A DNA stretch of 46,306 nt. It comes from Nocardia vinacea NBRC 16497. GTDB taxonomy: Bacteria; Actinomycetota; Actinomycetes; Mycobacteriales; Mycobacteriaceae. The translations under genes and the position numbers were made by a program. This document shows, piece after piece, positions 7,873 through 17,264 of the stretch (position 1 is the stretch's first letter; each line of letters opens with the position of its first letter). Where the stretch lies: positions 1-46,306 of the forward strand of contig NZ_BAGN01000100.1 of assembly GCF_000308835.1 (NCBI RefSeq), read 5' to 3'. A model generated the notes under the pieces. That model ran no database searches. It was given only the letters and a program-made list of their open reading frames with translations, and was not told the origin of the DNA.

Positions 7873-9033
7873 TCATTCTGCGTCGAGGACCTTACGCGCG
7901 CGACTGTAATTCTCGTTGCGCTCCGCGCTCCCGTTGCTTCCGCCATTGATCTCATGTGTGATCGCGTCAATATCCGATTTATCTGCGTCGTCGTTCAAAT
8001 CCTTGGAGTCCCAGTACCATCCCGCAGTAGCGAAGGCGTACTTCGGGTCTTTGGCCCGGTCGGGATTTTCAACGAAATCGACCTCGAGGGCATCGCTTGC
8101 CTTCCGGTAGTTGGTGCGCCCGGTCAGTTGCAGAGCGCCTCGACCGTGAAAGTTTGCGCCGTCACCGGGCTGCTCGTTTCCGAGGTCCTTGCGCGCCCCG
8201 TAGTTCCGCTCGAAGTAGGCCTTGTCACCATATTCTTCGAGGGTTTTCAGATTGTCGGTCTCCACTCCGATCTGTGCAAGGAAAGCGGCCGCACGCTTGG
8301 GCGTGTCGATCCCGTAGTCACGCATCGCCTGATCGAGGTAGGGGAGATACCTCGCCAGTTTGCTCTTGGGGGTGCCGGGGAAAATCTTCTCGAGTTGTGC
8401 CAGTGTTACGGGGCCAATCTGCTCAGCCCGGTCCGAGTTGGTTCCGAGAAGGTCACGGAAGTCCTTCTCCACATGCAGGACCCGCGTGACAATGTCGGTC
8501 AACAGCGACTTTTCCTCACTCGCCGTCAGCTTGCTCGATCGCGCGGAGATCGCCAACGAGGCCGCTTGCAGTACCAACCCCAGCATTTGCGCTTCGTCCC
8601 GGATCTCCTTGGCCATCTTCGTGTTATCGCCCGCGACATCGCCAACTTTGCCGGAGAGCTCGGTATCCCGCTCTTTCAAACCAGCGGTCAGCTCTGCGAT
8701 TTTGGCCGATTTCGTATTGTAATGCGCGGTTACCACGGACTTATTGGCCGCATCGTAAAGGTTCGCCGCATCGAGCAGGGCCGTCAGATCAGGGATATTG
8801 GAGGGGTTTCCGGTGCCGAGTTGGTCGACCGCCAATCGAAATATTGTCCGAGCGAGTTCGACCGTGCGTTGCACAGTGTCCGAAGCGCCCGGCGGAGCGG
8901 CGAGCTTATCGATCTGCGCGCGCGCCTCCGCCACCACCGGCGATACGGTCGGCTTTTGCCCTTTCGGCGGTAGCAGTCCGTATTGGGCTCCCGCCCAAGG
9001 ATCATCGGTGACCGGGTCGTACTGGGAGCCCAT
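7873..9033 (-). CDS. GH19-type chitinase/endolysin domain protein with long helical N-terminus
   Basis: A 386-residue protein from ATG at 9033. The C-terminal part (about 210-380) is a glycoside hydrolase 19 domain as found in chitinases and phage lysins: FLAQIGVETDNL holds the likely catalytic Glu258, and FHGRGALQLTGRTNY is the second signature. The substrate would be chitin or peptidoglycan. The N-terminal 200 residues are predicted helical with charged heptad-like stretches (about 105-200) and resemble no enzyme I recognise. No signal peptide is visible, so export, if any, must use another route. The ribosome site is weak and the frame is open further upstream, so the start is uncertain. 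It lies 116 nt downstream of the histidine kinase gene on the same strand. Confidence 0.75.
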   Translation of the reverse strand: MGSQYDPVTDDPWAGAQYGLLPPKGQKPTVSPVVAEARAQIDKLAAPPGASDTVQRTVELARTIFRLAVDQLGTGNPSNIPDLTALLDAANLYDAANKSVVTAHYNTKSAKIAELTAGLKERDTELSGKVGDVAGDNTKMAKEIRDEAQMLGLVLQAASLAISARSSKLTASEEKSLLTDIVTRVLHVEKDFRDLLGTNSDRAEQIGPVTLAQLEKIFPGTPKSKLARYLPYLDQAMRDYGIDTPKRAAAFLAQIGVETDNLKTLEEYGDKAYFERNYGARKDLGNEQPGDGANFHGRGALQLTGRTNYRKASDALEVDFVENPDRAKDPKYAFATAGWYWDSKDLNDDADKSDIDAITHEINGGSNGSAERNENYSRARKVLDAE

Positions 9034-9149
9034 TCGTGGGATTCTCGCACAACCGGCCCGGCGCTTTCGGGCCTCGACTCCCCAGCGGCGGCCGGGGACT
9101 AGTCCACTGTCCTTCAGGGTTCGCGGCAATTGCTCCTACACTGCTCGCT

Positions 9150-11543
9150 CTACTCGGATAGCGCTTGGTCGGCGCGTGGAATCGTCAAGGACCAAGCGGT
9201 TTCGGTAGGTATGGGCGTAGTGACTGTCAGGTTTGCGCCGTAGCCGACAAGTGTTTCCGACAATGGTTCGGGCTCATGGTCCGATAATGCTAGATCGGTT
9301 GGCGTCCAAGTGATTTCGTGCAGAACGATGGCAAGTTGGCGGTCGTCGAGGATGACGTTGACCCGGATATCGTCGGCGACTGCCCGCTGGCGCATTGTCC
9401 GCAGCACCCGCGCCACGACTTCGAGCGCTGCGGATGTGAGAGCGGGATCGAGATCGTTGACCGGTCCGGTGAAGCCGACTTGGGACTGTGCGCCGAGTGC
9501 CTCGGCGGCCTCGCCGGCGAGTTCCATGATCTCCGTGCGGAATGGGGTATCGGGTTCGACTTCCGAGGCGAGTTCCGAGACGGTGTTGCGGATGTGATCG
9601 ATGACGGCGTCGAGTTCATGGACCGAGTCGTCGATGCGGGTGGCGACGGCCGGCACACGGGCCAGGGGACGGATCCCGCTCAATCGCATCCCGATGCCGA
9701 ACAGTTGATCGATCACCGTGCGGTGCAGTTCGTGGGCGATGCGGTCGCGTTCATTGATGATCCGCAAGGCCCGCAGTCGTGTCTCGGCCAGCCGGAGGTT
9801 CACCAGATTGTCCACCCGCGCTCGGAGTTCGGCGACCCCGAATGGTTTCCGCAGGTAGTCGTTGGCGCCGGCACGCAGCAGTTCCAGCCGCGACCGCTCG
9901 TCCGCGCGTGCGCTGACGATGAGTACCGGGGTGTTCCGCAGCTCGTGGTCGGTGCGGATCTCGCGCAGAAGTTCGTCGCCGCTCATGCCCGGCATCATGA
10001 GGTCGCACACGATCAAATCCGGCTTGTGTGCTCGGGCCAGCTGCAGTCCCATGCCGCCGTTGTCGGCGGCGGTGACCCGATAGGACTCGGAAAGCGCTGC
10101 CCGAATCAGGGCGTTGAGGTCGGCGTTGTCCTCGACGACAATGACCGACGGCTTCGGTTCCGACTCATCCGATCCGGTATCCACGTGTGTGGTGCGGTCG
10201 CCGCTTTCGGGCGTCAGCTCCGCGATCAGCGCGTCGGCGGCGTTACCTGCCCGAGTCGGTGTGGGCTCGGTGGCCGAGCGGCGGATCGGGGTGCCCGGTG
10301 GGGCGGCTCGCGGCAGCTCGATCACGATCATCGTGCCGCCCTCCGGTGCGTCGGTGATAGTGATGTCCCCATGCTGCAGGCGCACCAGGTCACGGACGAT
10401 GCTGAGGCCCAAACCCGTGCCGCCCACCGCGCGGGTCGCCGCGCCATCGACCTGACGGAACCGCTCGAAGACCGCGGTGCGGTGCGATGCCGGTATGCCG
10501 GGTCCGCTATCGGCGATCTCGATGAGCACATCGTCACCGGCAGGACGTACGGTGCAGCGGATTATGCCGCCTTCGGGTACGAACTTGAAGGCGTTGGACA
10601 GCAGGTTCAGCAGAATGCGCTGCAGGTGTTCGGGATCGAGTGCGGCGCGGACCGGCTGCGGCGCGTCGACGGCCAGGCGGATGCCGCGGTCGACCGCCAT
10701 GGACTCGAAAAAGGCCGAACCGAGCCGCACCTGCTCGGTGACATCGATCCAGGCATAGTCGGGTCGTATCGCACCCGACTCCAGCCTCGAGGCGTCGAGC
10801 AGATCGTCGATCTGACGCTGCAGTATGCGCGCATTGCGTAGGATCAGCTCGAGCTCATCGTGGTCGGCCGGCGCGCACCGCTCGAGCAACTTTTGTGTCG
10901 GCACCAAGATCAACATGAGCGGGGTCCGCAGCTCGTGGCTGATATTGGCGACGAACTGGCTCTTCAGTTCGTCCAGTTCCTTCGCGCGAGCGTACAACTG
11001 AGCCAGCTCGACATTGGCCTCCTTGAGCTGCCTGCTGGTTTCGGCGACCTCACGGGCTCGGGCGAACACCTCCTGTTCCATTTCCCGGCTCGAAGCCCGC
11101 AGCGCGGCCGTTTCCTCTTGTTTCGCCGCATCGGATGCTTCGAGCCGGACGAAATCGGTGACATCTTCGACGCGGTGGATGACATAGCGCAGCTCGCCTT
11201 CGGTACCGAGGACCGGGGAGTTGGTCGGACTCCAGAATCGCGGTTCGAAGGTGCCGTCGGGCTTGCGGATGTCGTAGCGCTGAACCGGCATCGCATCGGT
11301 GACCCGGTCACGCAGCACCCGTTCCAGCGATACCCGCAGGTTACGGACGCCTTCGGCCGTCGGATCGTCCGGATTGTCCGGAAATACCTCGAAAATGCTC
11401 TTGCCGAGGATGCGCTGTCGCTCGGTCATCGTCGCGGCGGCATATGCGTCGGTCACCGCGACGATACACAGGTCGACGTCGAGTACCAGGTACAGACCTG
11501 GTGCGGACTCGAACACGGCGCGGAAATCGACCTCCACGGACAC
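9150..11543 (-). CDS. Hybrid sensor histidine kinase: PAS-HisKA-HATPase-receiver plus degenerate DevS-like module
   Basis: A 797-residue soluble hybrid kinase with no membrane segment. In order: a PAS-like domain (about 5-130); a coiled coil (about 140-195); HisKA with phospho-His203 in SHELRTPL; HATPase with N-box [10 protein letters not shown] (311-320), DSGPGI (345-350), ERFRQVDG and GGTGLGLS; a receiver (about 465-585) with acidic pair E471/D472, phospho-acceptor Asp514 in DLMMPGMSG and Lys566; then a second dimerisation helix [20 protein letters not shown] (597-616) resembling HisKA_3 kinases such as DevS. In that helix ELHD has become ELHR, and the remaining ATPase-like tail (about 690-797) lacks N, G1 and G2 boxes. 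The permease gene ends 43 nt upstream and a GH19 gene follows. Phosphorelay from His203 to Asp514 is inferred. Confidence 0.92.
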   Translation of the reverse strand: MSVEVDFRAVFESAPGLYLVLDVDLCIVAVTDAYAAATMTERQRILGKSIFEVFPDNPDDPTAEGVRNLRVSLERVLRDRVTDAMPVQRYDIRKPDGTFEPRFWSPTNSPVLGTEGELRYVIHRVEDVTDFVRLEASDAAKQEETAALRASSREMEQEVFARAREVAETSRQLKEANVELAQLYARAKELDELKSQFVANISHELRTPLMLILVPTQKLLERCAPADHDELELILRNARILQRQIDDLLDASRLESGAIRPDYAWIDVTEQVRLGSAFFESMAVDRGIRLAVDAPQPVRAALDPEHLQRILLNLLSNAFKFVPEGGIIRCTVRPAGDDVLIEIADSGPGIPASHRTAVFERFRQVDGAATRAVGGTGLGLSIVRDLVRLQHGDITITDAPEGGTMIVIELPRAAPPGTPIRRSATEPTPTRAGNAADALIAELTPESGDRTTHVDTGSDESEPKPSVIVVEDNADLNALIRAALSESYRVTAADNGGMGLQLARAHKPDLIVCDLMMPGMSGDELLREIRTDHELRNTPVLIVSARADERSRLELLRAGANDYLRKPFGVAELRARVDNLVNLRLAETRLRALRIINERDRIAHELHRTVIDQLFGIGMRLSGIRPLARVPAVATRIDDSVHELDAVIDHIRNTVSELASEVEPDTPFRTEIMELAGEAAEALGAQSQVGFTGPVNDLDPALTSAALEVVARVLRTMRQRAVADDIRVNVILDDRQLAIVLHEITWTPTDLALSDHEPEPLSETLVGYGANLTVTTPIPTETAWSLTIPRADQALSE

Positions 11544-11586
11544 ACGTCGACTCTATCCCCACCGCGCGGCAACCGATATGACCAGG

Positions 11587-13137
11587 TCAGGCCTGTACGG
11601 GTGCCTCGGACTCGCCGGTCTCGACGACCGTTCGCCGGGGGCCGGTGAACCAGTGTCTGGCCGATGCGAGCCACCAGATGCCGATCGCACCGACCACGCC
11701 GACCAGGGTGATCGGTGCGTAATTGACGGTGTTCCAAGTGAATTCGCTGTTCCACGGATAGCCGCGGTCATCGGTCGGCAGGATGAACAGCAGGCTGATC
11801 AGCACGATCCAGATCAGGGCGATGATGCCGACGGGGCGATACCACGAGCCGAGTTGCCAAGGGCCGGTGTGGAATCGGCTGCCGTGCAGTTGGCGCAACA
11901 GGATCGGGATGCCGTAGGCGATGTAGAGGCCGATGGTGGCGACGGAGGTCGCTGCCGCGTAGGCGGTCGGCGCGTTTTCCGCGGGCACGAGCATCGATGG
12001 GATCAGCAGGACGAACGAGAAGAACGAGATGAACAGCACCGCGTGCACCGGTACCTTGCGGGCCGAAAGTCGGGACCAGTAGGCCGATCCCGGTACCGCG
12101 CCGTCACGGGAGAAGGCGAACAGCATGCGTGAGGCCGAGGTGACCGAGGCGTAGCCGCAGAACAGTTGCGCGATCGCGGCGATGATCAGCAGCAGCCCCG
12201 ACCAGAACGAATTCAGCGAGTTCTCCAGGATGTAGATCACCGGGTAACCGCTGTTCTTCGTCGGATCCAGGGCATCGTCGAGATTCGGAATGGCGAAGGT
12301 CACCGCCATGATGAGCAGATATCCGGCAACGGCCGAGACGACAATGGTATTGATGATGCCCTTGGCCGCCGTGCGCGCGGCATCGTGGGTTTCCTCCGAC
12401 ATATGCGCCGATGCGTCGTACCCGGTGAATGTGTACTGCGCGTGCAGCAATCCGAGCAGGAAGCTGAACGCCACCCCGCCGAAGCCGACCGCGCTGTTGT
12501 CGACAGTTTCGGTGAAGACGAAGCCGACGCTCTGATGGTGGCTCGCGCCGAACCCGAGTACCACGACGAAGATCGCCACACCGCCGACATGCCACCAGGC
12601 GGAGATATTGTTGATCACCGCGGACAGATGCGGGCCGATCGCATTCAGTACGGCGTGCAGGATCAGGATCGCGGTGAAGACCAAAAAGATTGCGGTGCGG
12701 TCGGTTCCGATATCGATGCCGATTACGTTGAGCACCGCGGTGGTGAAGATGGCCGCGCCGTAGTCGATGGCGGCGGTCACCGCGATCTGGCCGATCAGGT
12801 TGAACCACCCGGTGAACCAGCCCCAGACCGGGCCGCCCAATTCGGACGCCCACCAGTACAGACCGCCGGAAGTCGGGTAGGCCGAGGCCAATTCGGCCAT
12901 CGCCAGGCCCACGAACAACACCATGACCGAGACCAGCGGCCAGCCCCACGCCATGGTGATCGGGCCGCCGTTGGCCAGACCGATGCCATAACTGGCCAAG
13001 CCGCCGGTCAGGATGGAGACGATGGTGAAGCTGATGGCGAAGTTGGAGAATCCGGACCAGGATCTGGCCAATTCCTGTTTGTAGCCGAGTTCGGCGAGGC
13101 GCCGTTCGTCATCGGATGGTGTGGTGGCTTCGGTCAT
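11587..13137 (-). CDS. APC-superfamily permease (amino acid/choline transporter type)
   Basis: A 516-residue membrane transporter with about 12 hydrophobic helices. The start region ELGYKQELARSWSGFSNFA followed by FTIVSILTGG, and later SGGLYWWASELGGPVWGWF and FTGYDASAHMSEET, match the ACT/GABA permease branch of the APC superfamily, whose members carry GABA, choline or other amino compounds. ATG at 13137 is supported by the MTEATTPSDDERRLAELGYK start typical of this branch. The histidine kinase gene starts 43 nt downstream on the same strand, so transporter and sensor could be cotranscribed. The substrate is not determined by sequence. Confidence 0.88.
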   Translation of the reverse strand: MTEATTPSDDERRLAELGYKQELARSWSGFSNFAISFTIVSILTGGLASYGIGLANGGPITMAWGWPLVSVMVLFVGLAMAELASAYPTSGGLYWWASELGGPVWGWFTGWFNLIGQIAVTAAIDYGAAIFTTAVLNVIGIDIGTDRTAIFLVFTAILILHAVLNAIGPHLSAVINNISAWWHVGGVAIFVVVLGFGASHHQSVGFVFTETVDNSAVGFGGVAFSFLLGLLHAQYTFTGYDASAHMSEETHDAARTAAKGIINTIVVSAVAGYLLIMAVTFAIPNLDDALDPTKNSGYPVIYILENSLNSFWSGLLLIIAAIAQLFCGYASVTSASRMLFAFSRDGAVPGSAYWSRLSARKVPVHAVLFISFFSFVLLIPSMLVPAENAPTAYAAATSVATIGLYIAYGIPILLRQLHGSRFHTGPWQLGSWYRPVGIIALIWIVLISLLFILPTDDRGYPWNSEFTWNTVNYAPITLVGVVGAIGIWWLASARHWFTGPRRTVVETGESEAPVQA

Positions 13138-13299
13138 GATCGCTCCCGGGTGAAAACGCCGCCCTCATACAGCGTTTGCCAGAAGCTAAGTGTGAAGTGA
13201 GTGCTGGTCAATCGCAGGGAAATATGGAAACCGGGCCGTAATCTCCCGGCAATCGCACATTCCGGGCGCGATCCGCGGGATCCGTGGTAGGCAGGACGG

Positions 13300-14838
13300 A
13301 TGCGACCGATGCGCTCCTCCTATGACGCGGTGGTGGTCGGTGGTGGTCACAATGGGCTGGTGGCCGCCGCATACCTGGCGCGAGCCGGGCGTTCGGTGCT
13401 GGTGCTGGAGCGCCAGGAGCACACCGGTGGGGCCGCGGTTTCGGCGCGGGTGTTTCCGGGCGTCGATGCGCGATTGTCGCGGTATTCGTATCTCGTCAGC
13501 CTGCTGCCGCGGCAGATCGTCGAGGAACTCGGGCTACGGTTCGCGACGCGGCGTCGGCAGATCTCGTCGTATACGCCGGTCGGGGACGGTGGACTGCTGG
13601 TCGATACCGGTTCCGAGGCCAGGACCAGGGAGAGCTTCGCGCGGCTCACCGGATCGGACCGGGATTTCCGGGCATGGCAGGAGTTCTACGGCGCGACCGG
13701 GCGGCTCGCGCAGCGGGTGTTTCCGACGCTGACGCAACCGTTGCCGACGCGGTCGGAGCTCGAGCGGGTTGTCGACGATCCCGCCACCTGGTCGGCGCTG
13801 TTCGAGCGGCCGCTGGGGGAGACGGTCGAGTCGACCTTTGCCGACGACACCGTGCGCGGGGTCGTCCTCACCGACGCACTCATCGGGACCTTCACCCATG
13901 CGCACGATCCTGAGCTGCGCCAGAATCGGTGCTTCCTCTATCACGTGATCGGTGGCGGCACCGGCGACTGGGATGTGCCGATCGGCGGTATGGGCGCGCT
14001 CACCGACGCACTCGCCGACGCGGTTCGCGCCGCCGGTGCGGAGTTGATCACCGGCTGTGCCGTGACCGAGGTCGAGTCCGACGATTTCACAGCCGAAGTG
14101 CGCTATGAGGGCGGTGTGATCAGCGCGCGGCATGTGCTCGTCAATGCGGCACCGCATGAGCTCACGCGGCTGCTCGGCATACCGGGGGAGCCGAAACCCG
14201 AAGGCTCCCAACTGAAAGTGAATATGGTGCTGCGGCGGTTACCTCGGCTGCGCGACGTTTCGACAGATCCGCACGAGGCATTCGCCGGGACATTTCATAT
14301 CGCCGAATCGTATTCGCAACTGGAGCAGGCATATCGCGAGGCATCCGGCGGACGGATCCCGTCGGCCCCGCCATCGGAGATCTACTGTCACACCCTGACC
14401 GATCCCTCGATCCTCGCGCCCGACTCCGCTCTGCACACCCTCACACTGTTCGGATTGCACACTCCGGCAAGGCTTTTCGAGTCCGATCCGGAGGCTGCGA
14501 AGGCGATGGCCGTGAAAGCCGCACTGGCCCAACTGGATGCGGTACTCGCCGAACCGCTTGTCGATTGCCTGGCCCTCGACGAGGATGGTGCACCCTGTAT
14601 CGAGGCCAAGTCACCGGTAGACCTGGAACGTGAGGTGGGTCTCCCCGGCGGGCATATCTTCCACCGAGACCTGGCCTTCCCTTATCGCTGCGACGAAGCC
14701 GATACTCCGGCGGCTCGCTGGGGTGTGGCTACGGACGTCCCCAACGTCTTCATCTGCGGTGCGGGCGCGATTCGTGGCGGCGGTGTCAGCGGTATTCCCG
14801 GCCACAATGCCGCCATGGCGGTTCTCGAAACGCGCTGA
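13300..14838 (+). CDS. FAD-dependent oxidoreductase of the phytoene-desaturase/PYROXD2 type
   Basis: A 512-residue flavoprotein. The N-terminus has the dinucleotide loop VVVGGGHNGLVAAAYLARAG followed by a glutamate (LVLER) and GGAAVS; the C-terminus has the second FAD motif NVFICGAGAIRGGGVSGIPG with the HNAAMAVLE helix. The middle part includes IGGMGALTDALADAVRAAGA. These match the CrtI-like NAD(P)/FAD oxidoreductases related to PYROXD2. There is no carotenoid gene nearby, so a carotenoid role is not supported. ATG at 13300 follows GGCAGGA; ATG at 13309 is a possible alternative. It is divergent from the permease gene across 162 bp. Confidence 0.85.
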   Translation: MRPMRSSYDAVVVGGGHNGLVAAAYLARAGRSVLVLERQEHTGGAAVSARVFPGVDARLSRYSYLVSLLPRQIVEELGLRFATRRRQISSYTPVGDGGLLVDTGSEARTRESFARLTGSDRDFRAWQEFYGATGRLAQRVFPTLTQPLPTRSELERVVDDPATWSALFERPLGETVESTFADDTVRGVVLTDALIGTFTHAHDPELRQNRCFLYHVIGGGTGDWDVPIGGMGALTDALADAVRAAGAELITGCAVTEVESDDFTAEVRYEGGVISARHVLVNAAPHELTRLLGIPGEPKPEGSQLKVNMVLRRLPRLRDVSTDPHEAFAGTFHIAESYSQLEQAYREASGGRIPSAPPSEIYCHTLTDPSILAPDSALHTLTLFGLHTPARLFESDPEAAKAMAVKAALAQLDAVLAEPLVDCLALDEDGAPCIEAKSPVDLEREVGLPGGHIFHRDLAFPYRCDEADTPAARWGVATDVPNVFICGAGAIRGGGVSGIPGHNAAMAVLETR

Positions 14839-15195
14839 CTACCAGTGGGTCGCCAATGTGGGCGGAATCACATTTGCAATTATCTCATGCGCATTCCGCA
14901 TTACTGTCCCGCGTGGGGTGGTCGAAGCTGGATGTGCCGTGGCGGTTTCCGGCGGAGGATTTGCGTTTGCGCATTATGGAATCCGATTGCGGCGTTCCGA
15001 TTTCCCGTATGAGGTGCCATCGGCTGGCGTCAACGCCGATCCGGGTATCGATGTGATCTAGATCTCATCGTGATCGACCCGCGCATGACCTGGCGGCAAT
15101 TGACGGGCAAATAATAACGATTTGATCACACGCCATCGGCTTGCTGCGGCTTTAATGGGGCTGCTTCCGAAGTCCACCCCGTTAGGAACCAAAGC
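14839..15195. other. Intergenic stretch of 357 bases without a supported gene
   Basis: Lower GC than its surroundings and without a convincing frame. A weak TTGACG (15100-15105) followed by A/T-rich sequence could be the promoter for the secreted protein gene at 15196. The palindrome GATCTAGATC lies near 15055-15064. Nothing else stands out. Confidence 0.5.
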
Positions 15196-15900
15196 ATGTT
15201 GATGAGGAAATTCGCCGCGACCTCGGCGCTGGTGATCGCGGCGCTCGGTGTCACGGCCGGGACCGTGAATGCCGCTCCCGAAACCGACAACGGCGTCGTG
15301 AACTACACAGCTACCGCGACCCCGTCCTCGACCATTATCAAGACCGATGTCGGTTCGCTGGTCGACGAGAACGGTGTCTTCAAGATCAAGGCCGTCGACG
15401 GAACCACCGTTGCGGGCACCGACCTGTCGTTCCGGGTGGACGATTTCGTCTTCCCGATCGCGGCGGATATCCAGGATCACACTGCGACGCTGACTCCGCA
15501 GTTCGATACGGCCCACGCCGTGTACAAGCCGGTCGCGCTGCCGTTCGAGGACAAGGCCCCGTGGAAGTCCGACTACGACCGTGAGCAAGCCGCCTGGAAC
15601 CGCCTGACCAGCACCATCAGCATGGGCGCCACCGTCGGCACCCTGGTCGGCGGTCTCACCGGCGGCGCCGTCGGCTGTGTCCTCGGCGGTATCGCGGGCG
15701 CGACCGTCGCCGCGGCCACCATTGTCGGCCTCTTCGGCGCATTCATCCCGTCCGCGGCCATCGGCTGCATCGGCGGCATCATCGCCGTCGGCGCGCTAGG
15801 CACCCTCGCCGGACAGATTTTCGTCACGGCTCCGGTCGCCATCGCCGCCGCAATCCAATACTTCACCACCATCAACCAGCCCTTTACGGCACCGAAGTAA
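15196..15900 (+). CDS. Secreted protein with glycine-zipper-like C-terminus, function unknown
   Basis: A 234-residue exported protein. Residues 1-27 are a classical signal peptide (MRKFAATSALVIAALGVTAG, then VNAAPE with cleavage after the Ala). A polar domain of about 100 residues follows, then a hydrophobic, glycine/alanine-rich stretch (about 140-225) with small-residue repeats such as GTLVGGLTGGAVGCVLGG and IGCIGGIIAVGALG, containing two GC pairs that could form a disulfide. Such glycine-zipper segments can insert in or associate with membranes. Similar small secreted proteins are common in Nocardia and Rhodococcus without assigned function. The RBS (GTTAGGAACC) lies upstream of the start; ATG at 15202 is an alternative. 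A strong terminator follows, so it is monocistronic. Confidence 0.8.
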   Translation: MLMRKFAATSALVIAALGVTAGTVNAAPETDNGVVNYTATATPSSTIIKTDVGSLVDENGVFKIKAVDGTTVAGTDLSFRVDDFVFPIAADIQDHTATLTPQFDTAHAVYKPVALPFEDKAPWKSDYDREQAAWNRLTSTISMGATVGTLVGGLTGGAVGCVLGGIAGATVAAATIVGLFGAFIPSAAIGCIGGIIAVGALGTLAGQIFVTAPVAIAAAIQYFTTINQPFTAPK

Positions 15901-15910
15901 CCCCGACACC

Positions 15911-15949
15911 CAAATCGGCGGGCGCTCGAACCGAGCGCCCGCCGATTTG
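15911..15949 (+). terminator. Strong intrinsic terminator after the secreted protein gene
   Basis: An 18-bp perfect stem (15911-15928 with 15932-15949) and 3-base loop, followed by TTGTTGTC. It starts 10 bases after the stop codon. Confidence 0.9.
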
Positions 15950-16034
15950 TTGTCATCCGCTTGCTGCCGCATGCGCTGATCGCGGCGGCTGGTTTCATGG
16001 ATCGACAGGACCACTATTTCGAGGAGCCCGCGCC

Positions 16035-16916
16035 ATGGAGCTGCGCCAATTGCGCTATTTCGTCACCGTGGCCGAGGAACTGCACTTCGGGCGCGCGGCT
16101 GAGCGGCTGCATATCGCGCAACCAGCAGTGAGTCAGCAGGTGCAGCGGCTCGAGCGGGAATTGAAGGTTCAGTTACTGGATCGGTCGCCGCGGCGGGTGC
16201 GGCTGACCGAGGCCGGGCAGCGGTTTCTGCCCGCGGCGCGCGGTGTGTTGATCGCGGCGGATCAGGCGCGGGCATCAGTGGCTGATCTGGCCGGTGCGCG
16301 GGCCGAGGTGTTCCGGCTCGGCACGGTCACCGGACTCGGTGCGCGGCTGGACGCCATCCTGGATGCCTTTGCCGAGCGTCTTCCGCAGGTGCGGATCGAG
16401 TTGGTCACGCTGCCGGTGCGCGAGCGGTTGGCGCAGGTGGCCGACGGACGACTGGACGCGGCCTTCGTGCGTGCGCCCGCCGCCGACGACACTCCGGAAC
16501 TGGAGTATCTGCGCGCATGGGATGATCCGCTCGTCGCGGTGCTCCCGGCCCGGCATCCGCTGGCCGCGCACGAGACGGTGCGATTGGCGGATCTGGCCTC
16601 GGTGCCGCTGCGGATGACCGAGCGGCGCAATCATCCGGCACTGGTGGATCTGGTGCTGATGTCTTGTCAGCGTGCGGGTTTCGAGCCGGTTCCGGCACCG
16701 ACCGCCACCACGCTGCAGGACAACTTGGCTGCGATCGGCACCGCCGCCGCGATGTGGACGGTGATCTACGCGGCCAATGCCGACCAGGTGCACAACCCGC
16801 GAGTGGCCTTCCGTCCGTTCGCCGATGGCGGCCTGAGCCTGCCGATTGCCGTCGCCCTGCGAGCCGGGACCGATTCGCCGAGCTCGGAGTTGTTGCGCGA
16901 CCTCCTGGCGAAGTGA
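16035..16916 (+). CDS. LysR-family transcriptional regulator
   Basis: A 293-residue LysR-type regulator. The winged helix-turn-helix is in the first 60 residues: MELRQLRYFVTVAEELHFGR, then RLHIAQPAVSQQVQRLEREL, the standard LTTR start. The rest is a periplasmic-binding-protein-like effector domain. AGGAG lies eight bases before ATG 16035. A dyad with the LTTR T-N11-A form sits just downstream at 16925-16943, ahead of the tautomerase gene on the same strand, suggesting that the tautomerase or DUF1275 gene may be a target. The inducer is unknown. Confidence 0.93.
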   Translation: MELRQLRYFVTVAEELHFGRAAERLHIAQPAVSQQVQRLERELKVQLLDRSPRRVRLTEAGQRFLPAARGVLIAADQARASVADLAGARAEVFRLGTVTGLGARLDAILDAFAERLPQVRIELVTLPVRERLAQVADGRLDAAFVRAPAADDTPELEYLRAWDDPLVAVLPARHPLAAHETVRLADLASVPLRMTERRNHPALVDLVLMSCQRAGFEPVPAPTATTLQDNLAAIGTAAAMWTVIYAANADQVHNPRVAFRPFADGGLSLPIAVALRAGTDSPSSELLRDLLAK

Positions 16917-16924
16917 GTCGTCGA

Positions 16925-16943
16925 CGATAAGCATTCGTTATCG
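16925..16943 (+). promoter_or_regulatory. Candidate LysR-type box
   Basis: CGATAA (16925-16930) and TTATCG (16938-16943) flank 7 bases; the core ATAA-N7-TTAT satisfies T-N11-A. It lies 9 bases after the LysR gene and 125 bases before the tautomerase start. Confidence 0.4.
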
Positions 16944-17067
16944 CTGCGCGAACGAACTGGCCCTTGGTCGATGATCTTCGTTCGGGTGAACTGACAGCAG
17001 GCCGCCGAACCAGCCGGAATCATCCGGATGCGGTCTGTCCCAACCCTTTTCAGTCAGGAGATCAGTC

Positions 17068-17253
17068 ATGCCCATCGTCACCGTCCAGCAGGGCCCGCGC
17101 ACCGTCGAACTGAAGCGGGATCTGGTCCGCCGAATCACCGACGCCTTCGTGGACGCCTACCAGATTCCGGCCGAGACCGTACAGGTGTGGATCCACGAGA
17201 CCCCCGCCGACAGCTGGGGCGCGGCCGGACAGCTGACCGCCGATAAGAAATAG
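17068..17253 (+). CDS. 4-oxalocrotonate tautomerase family protein
   Basis: A 61-residue small tautomerase. The initiator Met is followed by the catalytic Pro1 (MPIVTVQQGP); after Met removal Pro1 acts as general base in keto-enol tautomerisation. The VQVWIHETPADSWGAAG segment is the usual second half of the monomer. Length and layout match the family, which works as hexamers or similar oligomers in the cytoplasm. CAGGAG lies upstream of the ATG. The DUF1275 gene follows after 11 nt, so the two are probably cotranscribed. The physiological substrate is unknown; no aromatic meta-cleavage genes are nearby. Confidence 0.9.
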   Translation: MPIVTVQQGPRTVELKRDLVRRITDAFVDAYQIPAETVQVWIHETPADSWGAAGQLTADKK

Positions 17254-17264
17254 CCGACCGCAGG

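Noticed and set aside
7873..9033. Prophage remnant suggested by a lysin-like domain
   Set aside because: No holin, integrase, structural gene or att-like repeat around it.
13300..14838. Carotenoid biosynthesis gene (crtI)
   Set aside because: Only general CrtI-like FAD motifs; no phytoene synthase or other crt gene nearby and better fit to the PYROXD2-like group.
14856..15056. 66-residue frame in the 357-bp gap
   Set aside because: No ribosome site, atypical codon use and no recognisable sequence.
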